Source: Vibrio hippocampi
GTDB taxonomy: Bacteria > Pseudomonadota > Gammaproteobacteria > Enterobacterales > Vibrionaceae
DNA length: 64,000 nucleotides
Reading direction: 5' to 3'
NCBI RefSeq assembly: GCF_921292975.1
Contig: NZ_CAKLCM010000003.1
Span: forward strand, 930,001 to 994,000
Positions 1 through 6,328 of this stretch are shown here, in pieces. Below the pieces are notes generated by a model. The model made no database searches. It was not told where the DNA came from and saw only the letters and a program-made list of their open reading frames with translations. The position numbers and the translations under genes were made by a program. Position 1 is the first letter of the stretch; every line of letters starts with the position of its first letter.

Positions 1-638
1 CTTTCAGCGGGGAACTGACGAAACGTATCATTCTTTATGAATAATTCGAGTACTGGTATATTGTGAAACATGAAGTCTTCTATCTTGTAAGATTCACAAC
101 CGTGCTTGTACTTAACTTCGATAGCCAGCTTGCCCCCCCATTGATCATACATTTCATGATCTTCTTCAAAAGTACAAAGAACATCAGGGTAGTACGTCGC
201 GCTATTGGGTAAGTTCAAATAAGGCTCTTTCCGTATAGAGGTGAAGTCAAATTCCAAAGGCTTATGTTTACAGTCACCAACAAATATGAATTTCATGTTC
301 TGCATTCTTGAAAGAGCCTCGACTGCACACTTATGAGTCATCGACTCGTCATAACCTCTATCAATATCCAACTCAGATTCACCTTTACTGTAACGCTCGA
401 ACTGTTTATTTACTGTATGAACTTTAAGCCGATATCTATCATCTGGGTTAGGATGCAAGCTCATATAGTGCCTTTTCTTGTGCAGTTTGCGATTGTCTTT
501 GGCTATTCGTATAGCCTTCTCTATACTAACAAGGCTATGCTCTCCTGAAATGTCATCTTCTTGGTAATAGCCCACGCTACCATCTTCAGAATACAGCTTT
601 ACATACGCATTCTTTGGTCTAACACTTTTTAATGACAT
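1..638 (-). CDS. Partial hypothetical protein with nuclease-like (PD-(D/E)XK-type) motifs
   Basis: An open reading frame runs leftward from an ATG at 636-638 through the left edge of the window (about 212 codons visible), so its C-terminus is missing. The start is preceded by a GGGGG stretch that can act as a ribosome-binding site. The visible part begins MSLKSVRPKNAYVKLYSED. Towards the cut end it has the order YYPDVL, then LAIEVKYKH, then IPVLELFI. An Asp followed by a hydrophobic strand ending in E-x-K is what PD-(D/E)XK nucleases of the CoiA or very-short-patch style look like. I do not recognise the family with certainty, so the nuclease role is inference. It lies at the edge of a patchwork island with other restriction and toxin genes, which fits a DNA-processing role. 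Confidence 0.6.
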   Translation of the reverse strand, partial: MSLKSVRPKNAYVKLYSEDGSVGYYQEDDISGEHSLVSIEKAIRIAKDNRKLHKKRHYMSLHPNPDDRYRLKVHTVNKQFERYSKGESELDIDRGYDESMTHKCAVEALSRMQNMKFIFVGDCKHKPLEFDFTSIRKEPYLNLPNSATYYPDVLCTFEEDHEMYDQWGGKLAIEVKYKHGCESYKIEDFMFHNIPVLELFIKNDTFRQFPAE

Positions 639-839
639 GACACCCCCAAGACACTGTATACATAAACAGTACCCATATATGTTTCAATTTCAATACTAGG
701 TTTCATTGATGAAACAAATACATGAATCCAATCTCAAATTTTAGAATCCATAGTGATACAACTATCCATAACAACCCAAAAGATAGAGGAGTTTCGTATT
801 CTGAGCTGTTTATATACTGCTTGTGTGGTGGAAATTCAC

Positions 840-886
840 AGTTCGTAAAGTGCGGTTCGCAAAGTACGGTTCGGGTTTTACGAACT
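840..886. repeat. 10-bp inverted repeat with internal GGTTCG direct repeats
   Basis: AGTTCGTAAA (840-849) and TTTACGAACT (877-886) are perfect inverted repeats. Between them lie the direct repeats TGCGGTTCG and TACGGTTCG. It could be an operator or the base of a structured transcript. No gene starts close by on either strand, so its role is unknown. Confidence 0.5.
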
Positions 887-925
887 GAACAATCACTCTA
901 AGTGAGAGAGTTCTATTGAAGAGGA

Positions 926-1057
926 AGTTTTCAACTTAGTTAACCAAACCTGATGGCCTCATTTGCCATTAAGCGGTAGGAGTTTGCAACTTGGTTATTT
1001 TTGAGAAGTATTCCAGATGGCTGATTTAGAAAGCTAGCTAGTTTCCATCTTAGTTAT
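926..1057 (+). repeat. Three degenerate 18-bp direct repeats
   Basis: Three related segments sit at 926-943, 981-998 and 1040-1057. They share the pattern AGTTTNCAACTTRGTTAW, with spacings of 55 and 59 bp. Near copies 1 and 3 the word GATGGC also recurs. The stretch 639-1516 holds no convincing protein gene. These repeats and the terminator that follows are the main structure in it, and a small RNA or iterated binding sites are both possible. Confidence 0.4.
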
Positions 1058-1113
1058 CTGTGATCAGTGGTTGATGAGGATAACTAATTAAGTTGGTTAA
1101 CTTCTAAAAATTC

Positions 1114-1148
1114 AAAAGCGAACCGTCAGTGGTTCGCTTTTTGTTTTT
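1114..1148 (+). terminator. Strong rho-independent terminator with no obvious upstream gene
   Basis: The 11-bp perfect stem AAAAGCGAACC / GGTTCGCTTTT (1114-1124 and 1131-1141) has a 6-nt loop and is followed by TTGTTTTT. The A-rich left flank could make it work in both directions. No protein gene ends just upstream on the + strand, so the terminated transcript is unidentified. Confidence 0.75.
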
Positions 1149-1261
1149 AGGGCGAATTTGAAAATGGCAGGGTGTCGTGGAGACTGTGTTAACGTCTACG
1201 TACTGCTGTGTAACTCGCGTTTGGACATCAATGAGTCAGTGACTTTACTAAATTAGTAATT

Positions 1262-1325
1262 AATGAATGACTTCAAGTATGGAAAAGTCGCTTAACTCAG
1301 TATCCAGTATTGATGGTGTAGATCA
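1262..1325 (+). repeat. Left copy of a 64-bp imperfect direct repeat
   Basis: Matches 5139-5202 at about 48 of 64 positions by hand alignment. The best-conserved part is 1286-1325 (33 of 40), which includes AGTCGCTTAACT and GTATTGATG. The two copies flank the SatD/DUF3307, ParDE and Mrr genes. Confidence 0.6.
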
Positions 1326-1409
1326 TATTGGCTCACTACTACGGTAGTATAACGGCACTTGTAAGAGTGATGACAGCCAAACTAAGGTCATGACATGCTC
1401 CATGATTTT

Positions 1410-1485
1410 TTTAGCCATAAACGGCTAAATTGCATTTTTTAGCCACAAATGGCTAAATTTGCATTTTTAGCCATAAACGGCTAAA
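1410..1485 (+). promoter_or_regulatory. Three phased palindromic operators upstream of the SatD-like gene
   Basis: TTTAGCC-N6-GGCTAAA occurs three times, at 1410-1429, 1438-1457 and 1466-1485. The centres are exactly 28 bp apart, and the spacers are ATAAAC, ACAAAT and ATAAAC. The surrounding T-rich sequence (TTGCATTTT) is repeated with each copy. The last copy ends about 30 nt before the SatD start codon. This architecture fits cooperative binding of a regulator, most simply the SatD-like protein, which carries a C-terminal helix-turn-helix. That link is inference. Confidence 0.75.
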
Positions 1486-1516
1486 TTGGTATCTGCATGC
1501 AAGAAGGAGTTTTAAT

Positions 1517-2167
1517 GTGGAGCCCACCTCTAAACCTATCGCAGTGATCAGCGGCGATATTGTCAACTCAACCAAGCTAACATCTGATCAGTTTGAACAG
1601 CTACTTAAACGAATCAAAGATATTCAGAGATGGATCACCGAAGGAAATTCATCAAATGCGCACAGTATTGAGCGTGGCGATGAATTTCAGACCGTGGTGC
1701 ATGACATTGAGAACGCTCTGAGATACACCATCATTTATCGTATTGGCATTAAAGCGCTTGGCAAAGAGTTTGATAGTCGCATCAGCCTTGCTATTGCCTC
1801 TAATACCGATTTGCGTGAGTCGGTCTCTGAATCGATGGGTGAAGCATTTGTTCTTTCTGGACGTGGACTAAAAGCCTTGAAAAGCGACAGGTTGTTATTT
1901 AACTCTGACCGTTTCGAACTCACTGAGCACTTTGACTTACTCTTTAAGTACCTCGATAAACAACTAACGGAATTAACCTCGCGCCAATGTGAAGTTATGC
2001 TTCCGATGTTTCGAACCAATGAAGGTTTGTCTATTAGTGAGTTAGCAGAAAAGCTCGATGTTGCTACTGCTACTGCCAGTAAGTCACTTAAAGCTTCAGG
2101 TTGGTCGCTAATCAGTGAGCTAAATTGGCGATTCATAAACCAAGTAGCGGGGCTCAAGTATGTTTGA
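1517..2167 (+). CDS. SatD family protein with C-terminal helix-turn-helix
   Basis: 216 residues. The N-terminus PIAVISGDIVNSTKL is the signature of the SatD family. Around residues 160-205 the order ISELAEKLDVATATASKSLK looks like a winged-helix DNA-binding segment. The start is a GTG at 1517, because the overlapping ATG at 1515 reads into a different frame that soon stops. AAGAAGGAG lies about 8 nt upstream of the GTG. The stop overlaps the start of the DUF3307 gene by 8 bp, so the two are translationally coupled. The biochemical role of SatD is not established. I infer an autoregulator that may sense a nucleotide or DNA ligand and bind the three palindromes upstream. Confidence 0.85.
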   Translation: MEPTSKPIAVISGDIVNSTKLTSDQFEQLLKRIKDIQRWITEGNSSNAHSIERGDEFQTVVHDIENALRYTIIYRIGIKALGKEFDSRISLAIASNTDLRESVSESMGEAFVLSGRGLKALKSDRLLFNSDRFELTEHFDLLFKYLDKQLTELTSRQCEVMLPMFRTNEGLSISELAEKLDVATATASKSLKASGWSLISELNWRFINQVAGLKYV

Positions 2168-2912
2168 TTTTTTTGGTGTTCTAATACCGTTCTTGATGAT
2201 TCACATCATCTGTGATTTTTACCTCCAACCAAACCAATGGGTAGAAGCAAAGAAAAAATACACTTACCGTTCAACTGAACTGTACTTTCACTCACTATTA
2301 CACGGCATCGCGTTGTTAGTTCCTGCTATAGCATTAGGTATTGATTGGCGCTCAACTGCTTGCTTGGTAGCTATCATTGCGATAAGTCATTTTATTATCG
2401 ACTTGTGGAAGGTAAGAGCACGAAATGGTGATAAGTTTTCCTATTTTATTATTGACCAGACTTTGCATATATCGGTGCTAGCAGTTATTGCCTTTCACAT
2501 GGCAGATGGTGTAACGATTGATACCGTGTTACAACATGAGAAGTTCTCGGATGGTGTTATGGTGGTCTTTGCTTACTTGCTAATTCTCAAGCCGACTTCG
2601 ATTCTGATTGGCAGCGTCTTAAGAAAATATCCTATATCAGGCGAAGATACAGATAATAGTGGTCTTATCGCAGGTGGTGAGTTGATCGGTTACTTAGAGC
2701 GAGTGTTAATACTGACCTTTACGCTTGTGGGGAGCTATGCAGCGGTGGGTTTTGTATTGGCGGCTAAGTCAATATTTAGATTTGGTGAGTTGAATAAATC
2801 AGACGACCGAAGCATGACTGAGTATGTGCTGATTGGTTCATTGGTATCGGTGGTGATCACAACACTGGTAGGTACCTTAATATCACTTGGTTTGGATGTG
2901 AAAATTAAATGA
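2160..2912 (+). CDS. DUF3307 family integral membrane protein
   Basis: 250 residues, with about six to seven hydrophobic segments. It begins FFGVLIPFLMIHIICDFYLQ, including HIICDFYLQP, which is typical of the DUF3307 family. A second His-containing helix (AISHFIIDLWK, about residues 80-90) and FIIDQTLHISVL follow. This repeated H-x-x-x-D pattern inside membrane helices suggests a metal- or lipid-linked function, but none is established. The ATG overlaps the SatD stop region by 8 bp, so this is a two-gene operon controlled by the palindromes at 1410-1485. Confidence 0.85.
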   Translation: MFDFFGVLIPFLMIHIICDFYLQPNQWVEAKKKYTYRSTELYFHSLLHGIALLVPAIALGIDWRSTACLVAIIAISHFIIDLWKVRARNGDKFSYFIIDQTLHISVLAVIAFHMADGVTIDTVLQHEKFSDGVMVVFAYLLILKPTSILIGSVLRKYPISGEDTDNSGLIAGGELIGYLERVLILTFTLVGSYAAVGFVLAAKSIFRFGELNKSDDRSMTEYVLIGSLVSVVITTLVGTLISLGLDVKIK

Positions 2913-2981
2913 TCAAAAAGGCATTCGGCAATTATGAGATCCTGTAAATAATTCTGTGTAACTGCTCGGGGTTACAAGTAA

Positions 2982-3227
2982 TCAGTAAGTCTGTCTTCGA
3001 ACATAATCATAAAGCGATTCAAGGCTTGTCGCCAGTTCCTGATCGGCATCGTCCATTTTTTCGATGCGTCTTGGATCGCTAGATACATACACCACCTTCC
3101 TAGCTGATTCATCCGTCGGACTGTAGTGGATTAGTAAATTTGGTCGCATAGTTAGATAAGAAAAAGTAAGTAAGATGAAGCTTTGGTGAAGTATGTGTTG
3201 AATCACTCGAAACAAGCAATGGGGCAT
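2982..3227 (-). CDS. Doubtful small hypothetical protein
   Basis: 81 codons without a convincing ribosome-binding site at either the first ATG (3227) or an internal ATG at 3149. The second half (RPNLLIHYSPTDESARKV onward) has a protein-like, polar composition, while the first half looks random. It lies in the 494-bp gap between DUF3307 and parD. It could be a decayed cassette gene or chance. I recognise no family. Confidence 0.2.
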   Translation of the reverse strand: MPHCLFRVIQHILHQSFILLTFSYLTMRPNLLIHYSPTDESARKVVYVSSDPRRIEKMDDADQELATSLESLYDYVRRQTY

Positions 3228-3248
3228 TTTCGTGTTTCATGCCCCGCT

Positions 3249-3347
3249 AGCACGCCTCTGGACAGAAATTTTTTAGGTGTGCTGCTCTAAACCATTTCGG
3301 TCAGATTAGAAAAAGTATCTTGAAACCTTAGTCGTTTGTTATGCGCC
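3249..3347 (+). other. Possible integron attC remnant (R-prime half) before parD
   Basis: CTTAGTCGTTTGTTATGCGCC ends around 3347 and contains GTTATGC, the form of core site seen at the end of Vibrio superintegron attC sites. A matching left half (GCATAAC plus the complementary box) is not present upstream. An imperfect hairpin, AGCACGCCT / AGGTGTGCT (3249-3257 and 3275-3283), lies in the expected stem area. I infer a decayed or partial attC. Confidence 0.35.
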
Positions 3348-3367
3348 TTGCACCCACGTCACTTTAG

Positions 3368-3394
3368 TACCATAATTAGGTATTAATTGGTATT
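3368..3394 (+). promoter_or_regulatory. Candidate ParD operator
   Basis: TACC-N7-GGTA (3368-3382) is followed by a second GGTA at 3389, just upstream of the parD ribosome-binding site. Short repeated half-sites over the promoter are usual for autoregulated ribbon-helix-helix antitoxins. Binding by ParD is inference. Confidence 0.45.
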
Positions 3395-3406
3395 GAGGAT
3401 TATATC

Positions 3407-3649
3407 ATGGCTAAAAATACAAGCATTACTCTTGGTGAACACTTTGATGGATTCATTGCTGGTCAAATACAAAGCGGACGATACAGTTCTGCAAGCGAGG
3501 TGATCCGTTCGGCTTTACGCTTGTTAGAGACACAAGAAACCAAAATGAACACTTTACGCCAGCTACTCGCTGAAGGCGAAGAAAGTGGAACTGCTGATTA
3601 TGATCTTGATTCGTTCATCAATGAGTTGGATAGCGAAGAGAGAAAATGA
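3407..3649 (+). CDS. parD: ParD-type antitoxin
   Basis: 80 residues. The N-terminal ribbon-helix-helix is clear: SITLGEHFDGFIAGQI, then SGRYSSASEVIRSALRLLE (about residues 6-45). An acidic C-terminal tail (DYDLDSFINELDSEE) is the part expected to wrap and neutralise ParE. The start has TTGAGGATTATATC before the ATG. The TGA stop overlaps the ATG of parE (ATGA at 3646-3649), so synthesis of the pair is coupled. ParD normally represses its own promoter. The sequence closely resembles, as I remember it, the ParD of the Vibrio cholerae superintegron cassette. Confidence 0.9.
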   Translation: MAKNTSITLGEHFDGFIAGQIQSGRYSSASEVIRSALRLLETQETKMNTLRQLLAEGEESGTADYDLDSFINELDSEERK

Positions 3650-3984
3650 AACCATTTCAATTAACCAACAAAGCCAAGACTGATTTACGTGATATAGCTC
3701 TGTTTACGTCACGTCGTTGGGGACGAGAACAACGAAATATATATTTGAAGCAGTTTGACGATTCGTTTTGGCTACTCGCTGAAAATCCTGACATCGGAAA
3801 GCCTTGTGATGAAATCAGAGACGGCTATAGAAAGTTCCCTCAAGGCAGCCACGTGATATTTTATCGTCAGGTTGGTAGCCAAAATATTCAGATAATTCGT
3901 ATCTTGCATAAGAGCATGGATGTAAACCCTATCTTTGGCGCATCGGGTGTGGCACAACCACCGACGGCATTAGGACGGCAATAG
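3646..3984 (+). CDS. parE: ParE-type toxin with an extended C-terminus
   Basis: 112 residues. It has a typical RelE/ParE fold order: LTNKAKTDLRDIALFTSRRWG, YLKQFDDSFWLLAENPDIG, RKFPQGSHVIFYR, IIRILHKSMDV. ParE toxins of this group poison DNA gyrase. In the cassette-borne relatives I remember, the protein stops right after NPIFGA, because the stop codon is the TAA of the attC core GCATAAC. Here GCA is followed by TCGGG, and the frame runs on for 13 residues (SGVAQPPTALGRQ) to a TAG. This suggests the attC was lost at a recombination junction around 3943. Whether the extended toxin is active cannot be told from sequence. Confidence 0.88.
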   Translation: MKPFQLTNKAKTDLRDIALFTSRRWGREQRNIYLKQFDDSFWLLAENPDIGKPCDEIRDGYRKFPQGSHVIFYRQVGSQNIQIIRILHKSMDVNPIFGASGVAQPPTALGRQ

Positions 3985-4131
3985 AGCGTAAGCTGTATTG
4001 AACCACGAGCATAGACTGAAGACAGGTGCCGCTGACACACAATGGGGCAATTCTGCGTTACGGATATCTCAACCATCGGTTATCGCCAAACGCTCCTGCC
4101 ATACTCCATACGTTCATTGACAACGTAAACA

Positions 4132-4953
4132 TTAGCAATCACAGGTGTAACGACACTTAGGATAGCTTGAGCAACCATAAAAGCTCTTACCTGTATTCAC
4201 TCCCCTTTTAGCAATACGCAACACAAGCTTAGATTGACAACTAGGACAAACTCTATGTTCAACTACCGACACATTCTCAGGTTTAGATATCACTGGTTTA
4301 TTCTGAAAATTGCGTCCATCTTCAACCATGTGAACCAGTTCACTGCCATTGACCAACCAAAGTCGCTTATCAACCCCGAAGGCAATCGCTTCAGAAGTAA
4401 AATTGCCCGATGTAACAATAATCATCTTACTAGCATTGTTTGCGATCATGACACCGTACATTTCTCTTAGAACTTGCACGCCAACCTTGCGAGTCTTCCA
4501 GTGCTTACATTGCACAAGGCTTAGCTCACCGTCTTTTGTCAGCCAAATATCAACCCCACCATCGGACTTCTGAGAGAAAGATTGTTTAACGTGATAACCT
4601 TGAAATTTAAAGTATTCTCCAATGTAGCTTTCAAACTCGACCCAACTTAAGTCATTCAATGGCGAAGTGTTCTTACGAATTTTAATTTGGGAACTGGTTG
4701 TAAGATAGCTTTGCTTTCGTTTGTACTGCTTGAAGAACGCTATTGGCGCAGGAAATAAAAACATAAAGGTAAAATAGGGAGCTATCAGAGGAAGATTGGG
4801 AGCTATAGCGTTAAAGATAAAATTATCACTTTCAGCCGCTAAGCTCGGTAACAGGTACGATAGCGCAAAATAAATAACGACAGCAAGCAACACACTTAGC
4901 CACCATGGAGCATCCATTAAATGCCATATGATCCCATCTTTACGCCGCGCCAT
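4132..4953 (-). CDS. Membrane-anchored Mrr-type restriction endonuclease with zinc ribbon
   Basis: 273 residues from the ATG at 4953, which has TGGAG 7 nt upstream. An upstream in-frame ATG at 5019 has no such site. Two hydrophobic segments (about 18-38 and 55-75) anchor it in the membrane. The Mrr-like catalytic domain spans about 95-215: an Asp in SDGGVDIWL (D135) and the pair QCK (148-150), the PD-(D/E)XK variant with Gln in place of Glu. A topoisomerase-type zinc ribbon ends the protein (C236, C239, C261, C267). This architecture is known for proteins thought to cut foreign, often methylated, DNA. It stands alone with no methyltransferase beside it, which fits a type IV enzyme. Confidence 0.85.
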   Translation of the reverse strand: MARRKDGIIWHLMDAPWWLSVLLAVVIYFALSYLLPSLAAESDNFIFNAIAPNLPLIAPYFTFMFLFPAPIAFFKQYKRKQSYLTTSSQIKIRKNTSPLNDLSWVEFESYIGEYFKFQGYHVKQSFSQKSDGGVDIWLTKDGELSLVQCKHWKTRKVGVQVLREMYGVMIANNASKMIIVTSGNFTSEAIAFGVDKRLWLVNGSELVHMVEDGRNFQNKPVISKPENVSVVEHRVCPSCQSKLVLRIAKRGVNTGKSFYGCSSYPKCRYTCDC

Positions 4954-5132
4954 TACTTTCTCCATCAATAAGCAACTGAACGCATTAAAGCACAAATGAT
5001 AAATAGTGAGAACAATCAATAGAGCAGAACCTTGTTAGTGATGACCTTCTGAGAAGGTTCTGAACATTGCTTTGCTAGCTATGTTTGCGCTGAGAAACCT
5101 TTGTACAAATGAGTTTCGAAGAATCAATATTC

Positions 5133-5168
5133 GCGACTCATGAATAACTATAGGTATTCATGAGTCGC
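5133..5168. repeat. Perfect 14-bp inverted repeat (hairpin)
   Basis: GCGACTCATGAATA (5133-5146) and TATTCATGAGTCGC (5155-5168) are exact inverted repeats around an 8-nt loop. The right arm is part of the 64-bp repeat shared with 1262-1325. There is no T-tract, so it is not a standard terminator. It could be a recombination or structural end. Confidence 0.7.
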
Positions 5169-5202
5169 TTAACTTTGTGTCCCGTATTGATGTTACAGAT
5201 CA
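5139..5202 (+). repeat. Right copy of the 64-bp imperfect direct repeat
   Basis: Partner of 1262-1325, same orientation, about 75 percent identical by hand alignment. It sits between the Mrr-type gene and the broken aldo/keto reductase. Confidence 0.6.
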
Positions 5203-5260
5203 CAACCTCTAATTTTACTGAGCCTTGTTTACTGCAATTGAGGAACCTGTCTTATCCTAA

Positions 5261-5530
5261 CTACACTAAGGTTGCACCTTTAAAAGCACCAATTGGCGCA
5301 ATTTGATCCAGCTTTTGTAAAGTTTCTGGGCTCAACGTAACATTAAGCGCAGCTATGTTTTCATCAATTCGAGACGTTTTGCGACTGCCCGGAATTGGCA
5401 TAATATTGTCTCCCTGAGCCACCAACCATGCAAGTGCCAACTGAGCTGGAGAAATATCGTACTCTGCGGCGATGTTTTTAATTTCTTCTAGACGTTGGCG
5501 GCTTATTATGCCTGTCCCTACTTGCACCAT
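5261..5530 (-). pseudogene. Aldo/keto reductase, C-terminal fragment
   Basis: About 80 codons match the C-terminal end of an aldo/keto reductase: RLEEIKNIAAEYDISPAQLA, LAWLVAQGDNIMPIPGSRKT, NIAALNVTLSPETLQKLDQI. Members of the family are about 300-330 residues, so some 250 residues including the catalytic Tyr and Lys are missing. The frame opens at an ATG next to a TATGCCTGTCCC repeat (5507-5524), which marks the break. The product is almost certainly non-functional. Confidence 0.8.
5507..5524 (+). repeat. ATGCCTGTCCC repeat at a gene break
   Basis: TATGCCTGTCCCTACTTG sits where the aldo/keto reductase fragment loses homology. Related words occur at 6306, 6547-6590 (as an inverted pair), 9907-9940 and in weaker form near 11 kb. 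I infer a REP-like or transposon-end family. Confidence 0.5.
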
Positions 5531-5534
5531 ACAG

Positions 5535-5660
5535 CGTTTTGTTTCGAATCAGATAAAAAGTGTTGCTGAGTTAAACGCTGCCCATGAAATCGTAGAGCAG
5601 CATGTCCTTGATATGCCTGTCCTTTTATGCACTGATTTTAAAGCTCTAGATAGCCGAATT
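5535..5660 (+). pseudogene. PLP-dependent threonine dehydratase-like, N-terminal fragment
   Basis: In the frame beginning around 5535 the translation reads SVAELNAAHEIVEQHVLDMP then VLLCTDFKALD. This resembles the start of serine/threonine dehydratase-like enzymes (A-x-x-I-x-x-H-V-x-x-T-P-V-L). Homology stops near 5660, before the PLP lysine motif would appear. There is no start codon of its own. It abuts the aldo/keto reductase fragment head-on, so two unrelated gene remnants have been joined. The family assignment is tentative. Confidence 0.4.
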
Positions 5661-5671
5661 TGTCAGGGCAA

Positions 5672-5770
5672 TATAACGCCTACAATAAGGTGTGCCAACT
5701 CTGAACTAGCCAAGCACACCGAACCCCATACCAAAAATGCCGAGTGTAATGCATCATCTTAATTGTTTTA
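5672..5770 (-). other. Candidate integron attC site downstream of the glyoxalase gene
   Basis: Read on the minus strand it ends CCTTATTGTAGGCGTTATA, which resembles the right end of Vibrio attC sites (box, then GGCGTTATA). It contains a perfect GGTGTGC / GCACACC stem (5689-5695 and 5714-5720) and the motif CTCGGCATTTTTGG seen in the middle of such sites. The left half, just after the glyoxalase stop, matches only weakly. I infer a decayed attC belonging to the glyoxalase cassette. Confidence 0.35.
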
Positions 5771-6166
5771 TTAGTTGCTGAAGTATTGTTTGAACTCACC
5801 GCTTGGCTCTCGATCAGAGTAAACATAGACAAAGTTACCGATTGGGTCTACGACAGAAAATCCTCGGTCACCCCATGGATGATCTTCAAGCGGCATGGCA
5901 ATTTGCAACCCAGCTTTAGTGAGACGGGAATATTCAGCATCTACATCATCAACGTTGAAATTTAGCATCACACCATTACCATCAAAAACAGGCATATTTT
6001 CTTGTGGTTGAATAAAGCAAATCTCAGAACCATCTTGATCAATTTTCAACATGACATACCAACCACAATCAAAAACTGTTTTTGCTGCAAAATACTTTAT
6101 GTAGTACTCACGGCAAGAATCCACTTCAGTGGTACAAAAACAGGTAGATAACTTTTTCGTTTTCAT
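5771..6166 (-). CDS. VOC (glyoxalase/bleomycin-resistance) family protein
   Basis: 131 residues with the two beta-alpha-beta-beta-beta halves of a VOC protein. The first runs from STCFCTTEVDSCREYYIKYF. The second contains MLNFNVDDVDAEYSRLTKAG and ends in FSVVDPIGNFVYVYSD, where DP.GN is the usual family signature. AAGGAAATCAT precedes the ATG. Substrate cannot be told: VOC members range from lyases to drug-binding proteins. Possible integron-type core sites on both sides suggest it arrived as a gene cassette, where VOC genes are common. Confidence 0.85.
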   Translation of the reverse strand: MKTKKLSTCFCTTEVDSCREYYIKYFAAKTVFDCGWYVMLKIDQDGSEICFIQPQENMPVFDGNGVMLNFNVDDVDAEYSRLTKAGLQIAMPLEDHPWGDRGFSVVDPIGNFVYVYSDREPSGEFKQYFSN

Positions 6167-6201
6167 ATGATTTCCTTATTCGTAGAACCACTAAATTGAG
6201 C

Positions 6202-6243
6202 GGCTAACATTCTTAATAACAGGCAGGCTCGGTTTTCTGCCTG
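6202..6243 (-). other. Possible attC right end with hairpin upstream of the glyoxalase gene
   Basis: On the minus strand GTTAGCC (6202-6208) is a core-site-like word about 40 nt before the glyoxalase start. Just before it is a perfect CAGGCAG / CTGCCTG stem (6220-6226 and 6237-6243). The combination could be the preceding cassette junction. A simple hairpin is the alternative. Confidence 0.3.
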
Positions 6244-6305
6244 CGTAACTTTCAACCAACCTATCATAAACCTCTAAAAAGTAATGTATAAACGTTGCTT
6301 TTTGC

Positions 6306-6321
6306 TATGCCTGTCCCGACT
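6306..6321 (+). repeat. ATGCCTGTCCCGACT repeat at a second gene break
   Basis: TATGCCTGTCCCGACT lies directly after the stop of the truncated lipoprotein (6329), the same relation as the copy at 5507 has to the broken aldo/keto reductase. It supports insertion or deletion of a mobile element here. Confidence 0.5.
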
Positions 6322-6328
6322 GACGTTT

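Noticed and set aside
1410-1485. Short regularly spaced repeats that could be read as a CRISPR array
   Set aside because: Only three units, the spacing segments are themselves repeated (T-rich), each unit is a palindrome, and no cas gene is present. They are operators.
5612-5626. TATGCCTGTCCTTTT as another copy of the CCTGTCCC repeat
   Set aside because: It falls inside the dehydratase-like reading frame (codons for DMPVLL) and lacks the CCCGACT continuation, so it is probably chance.
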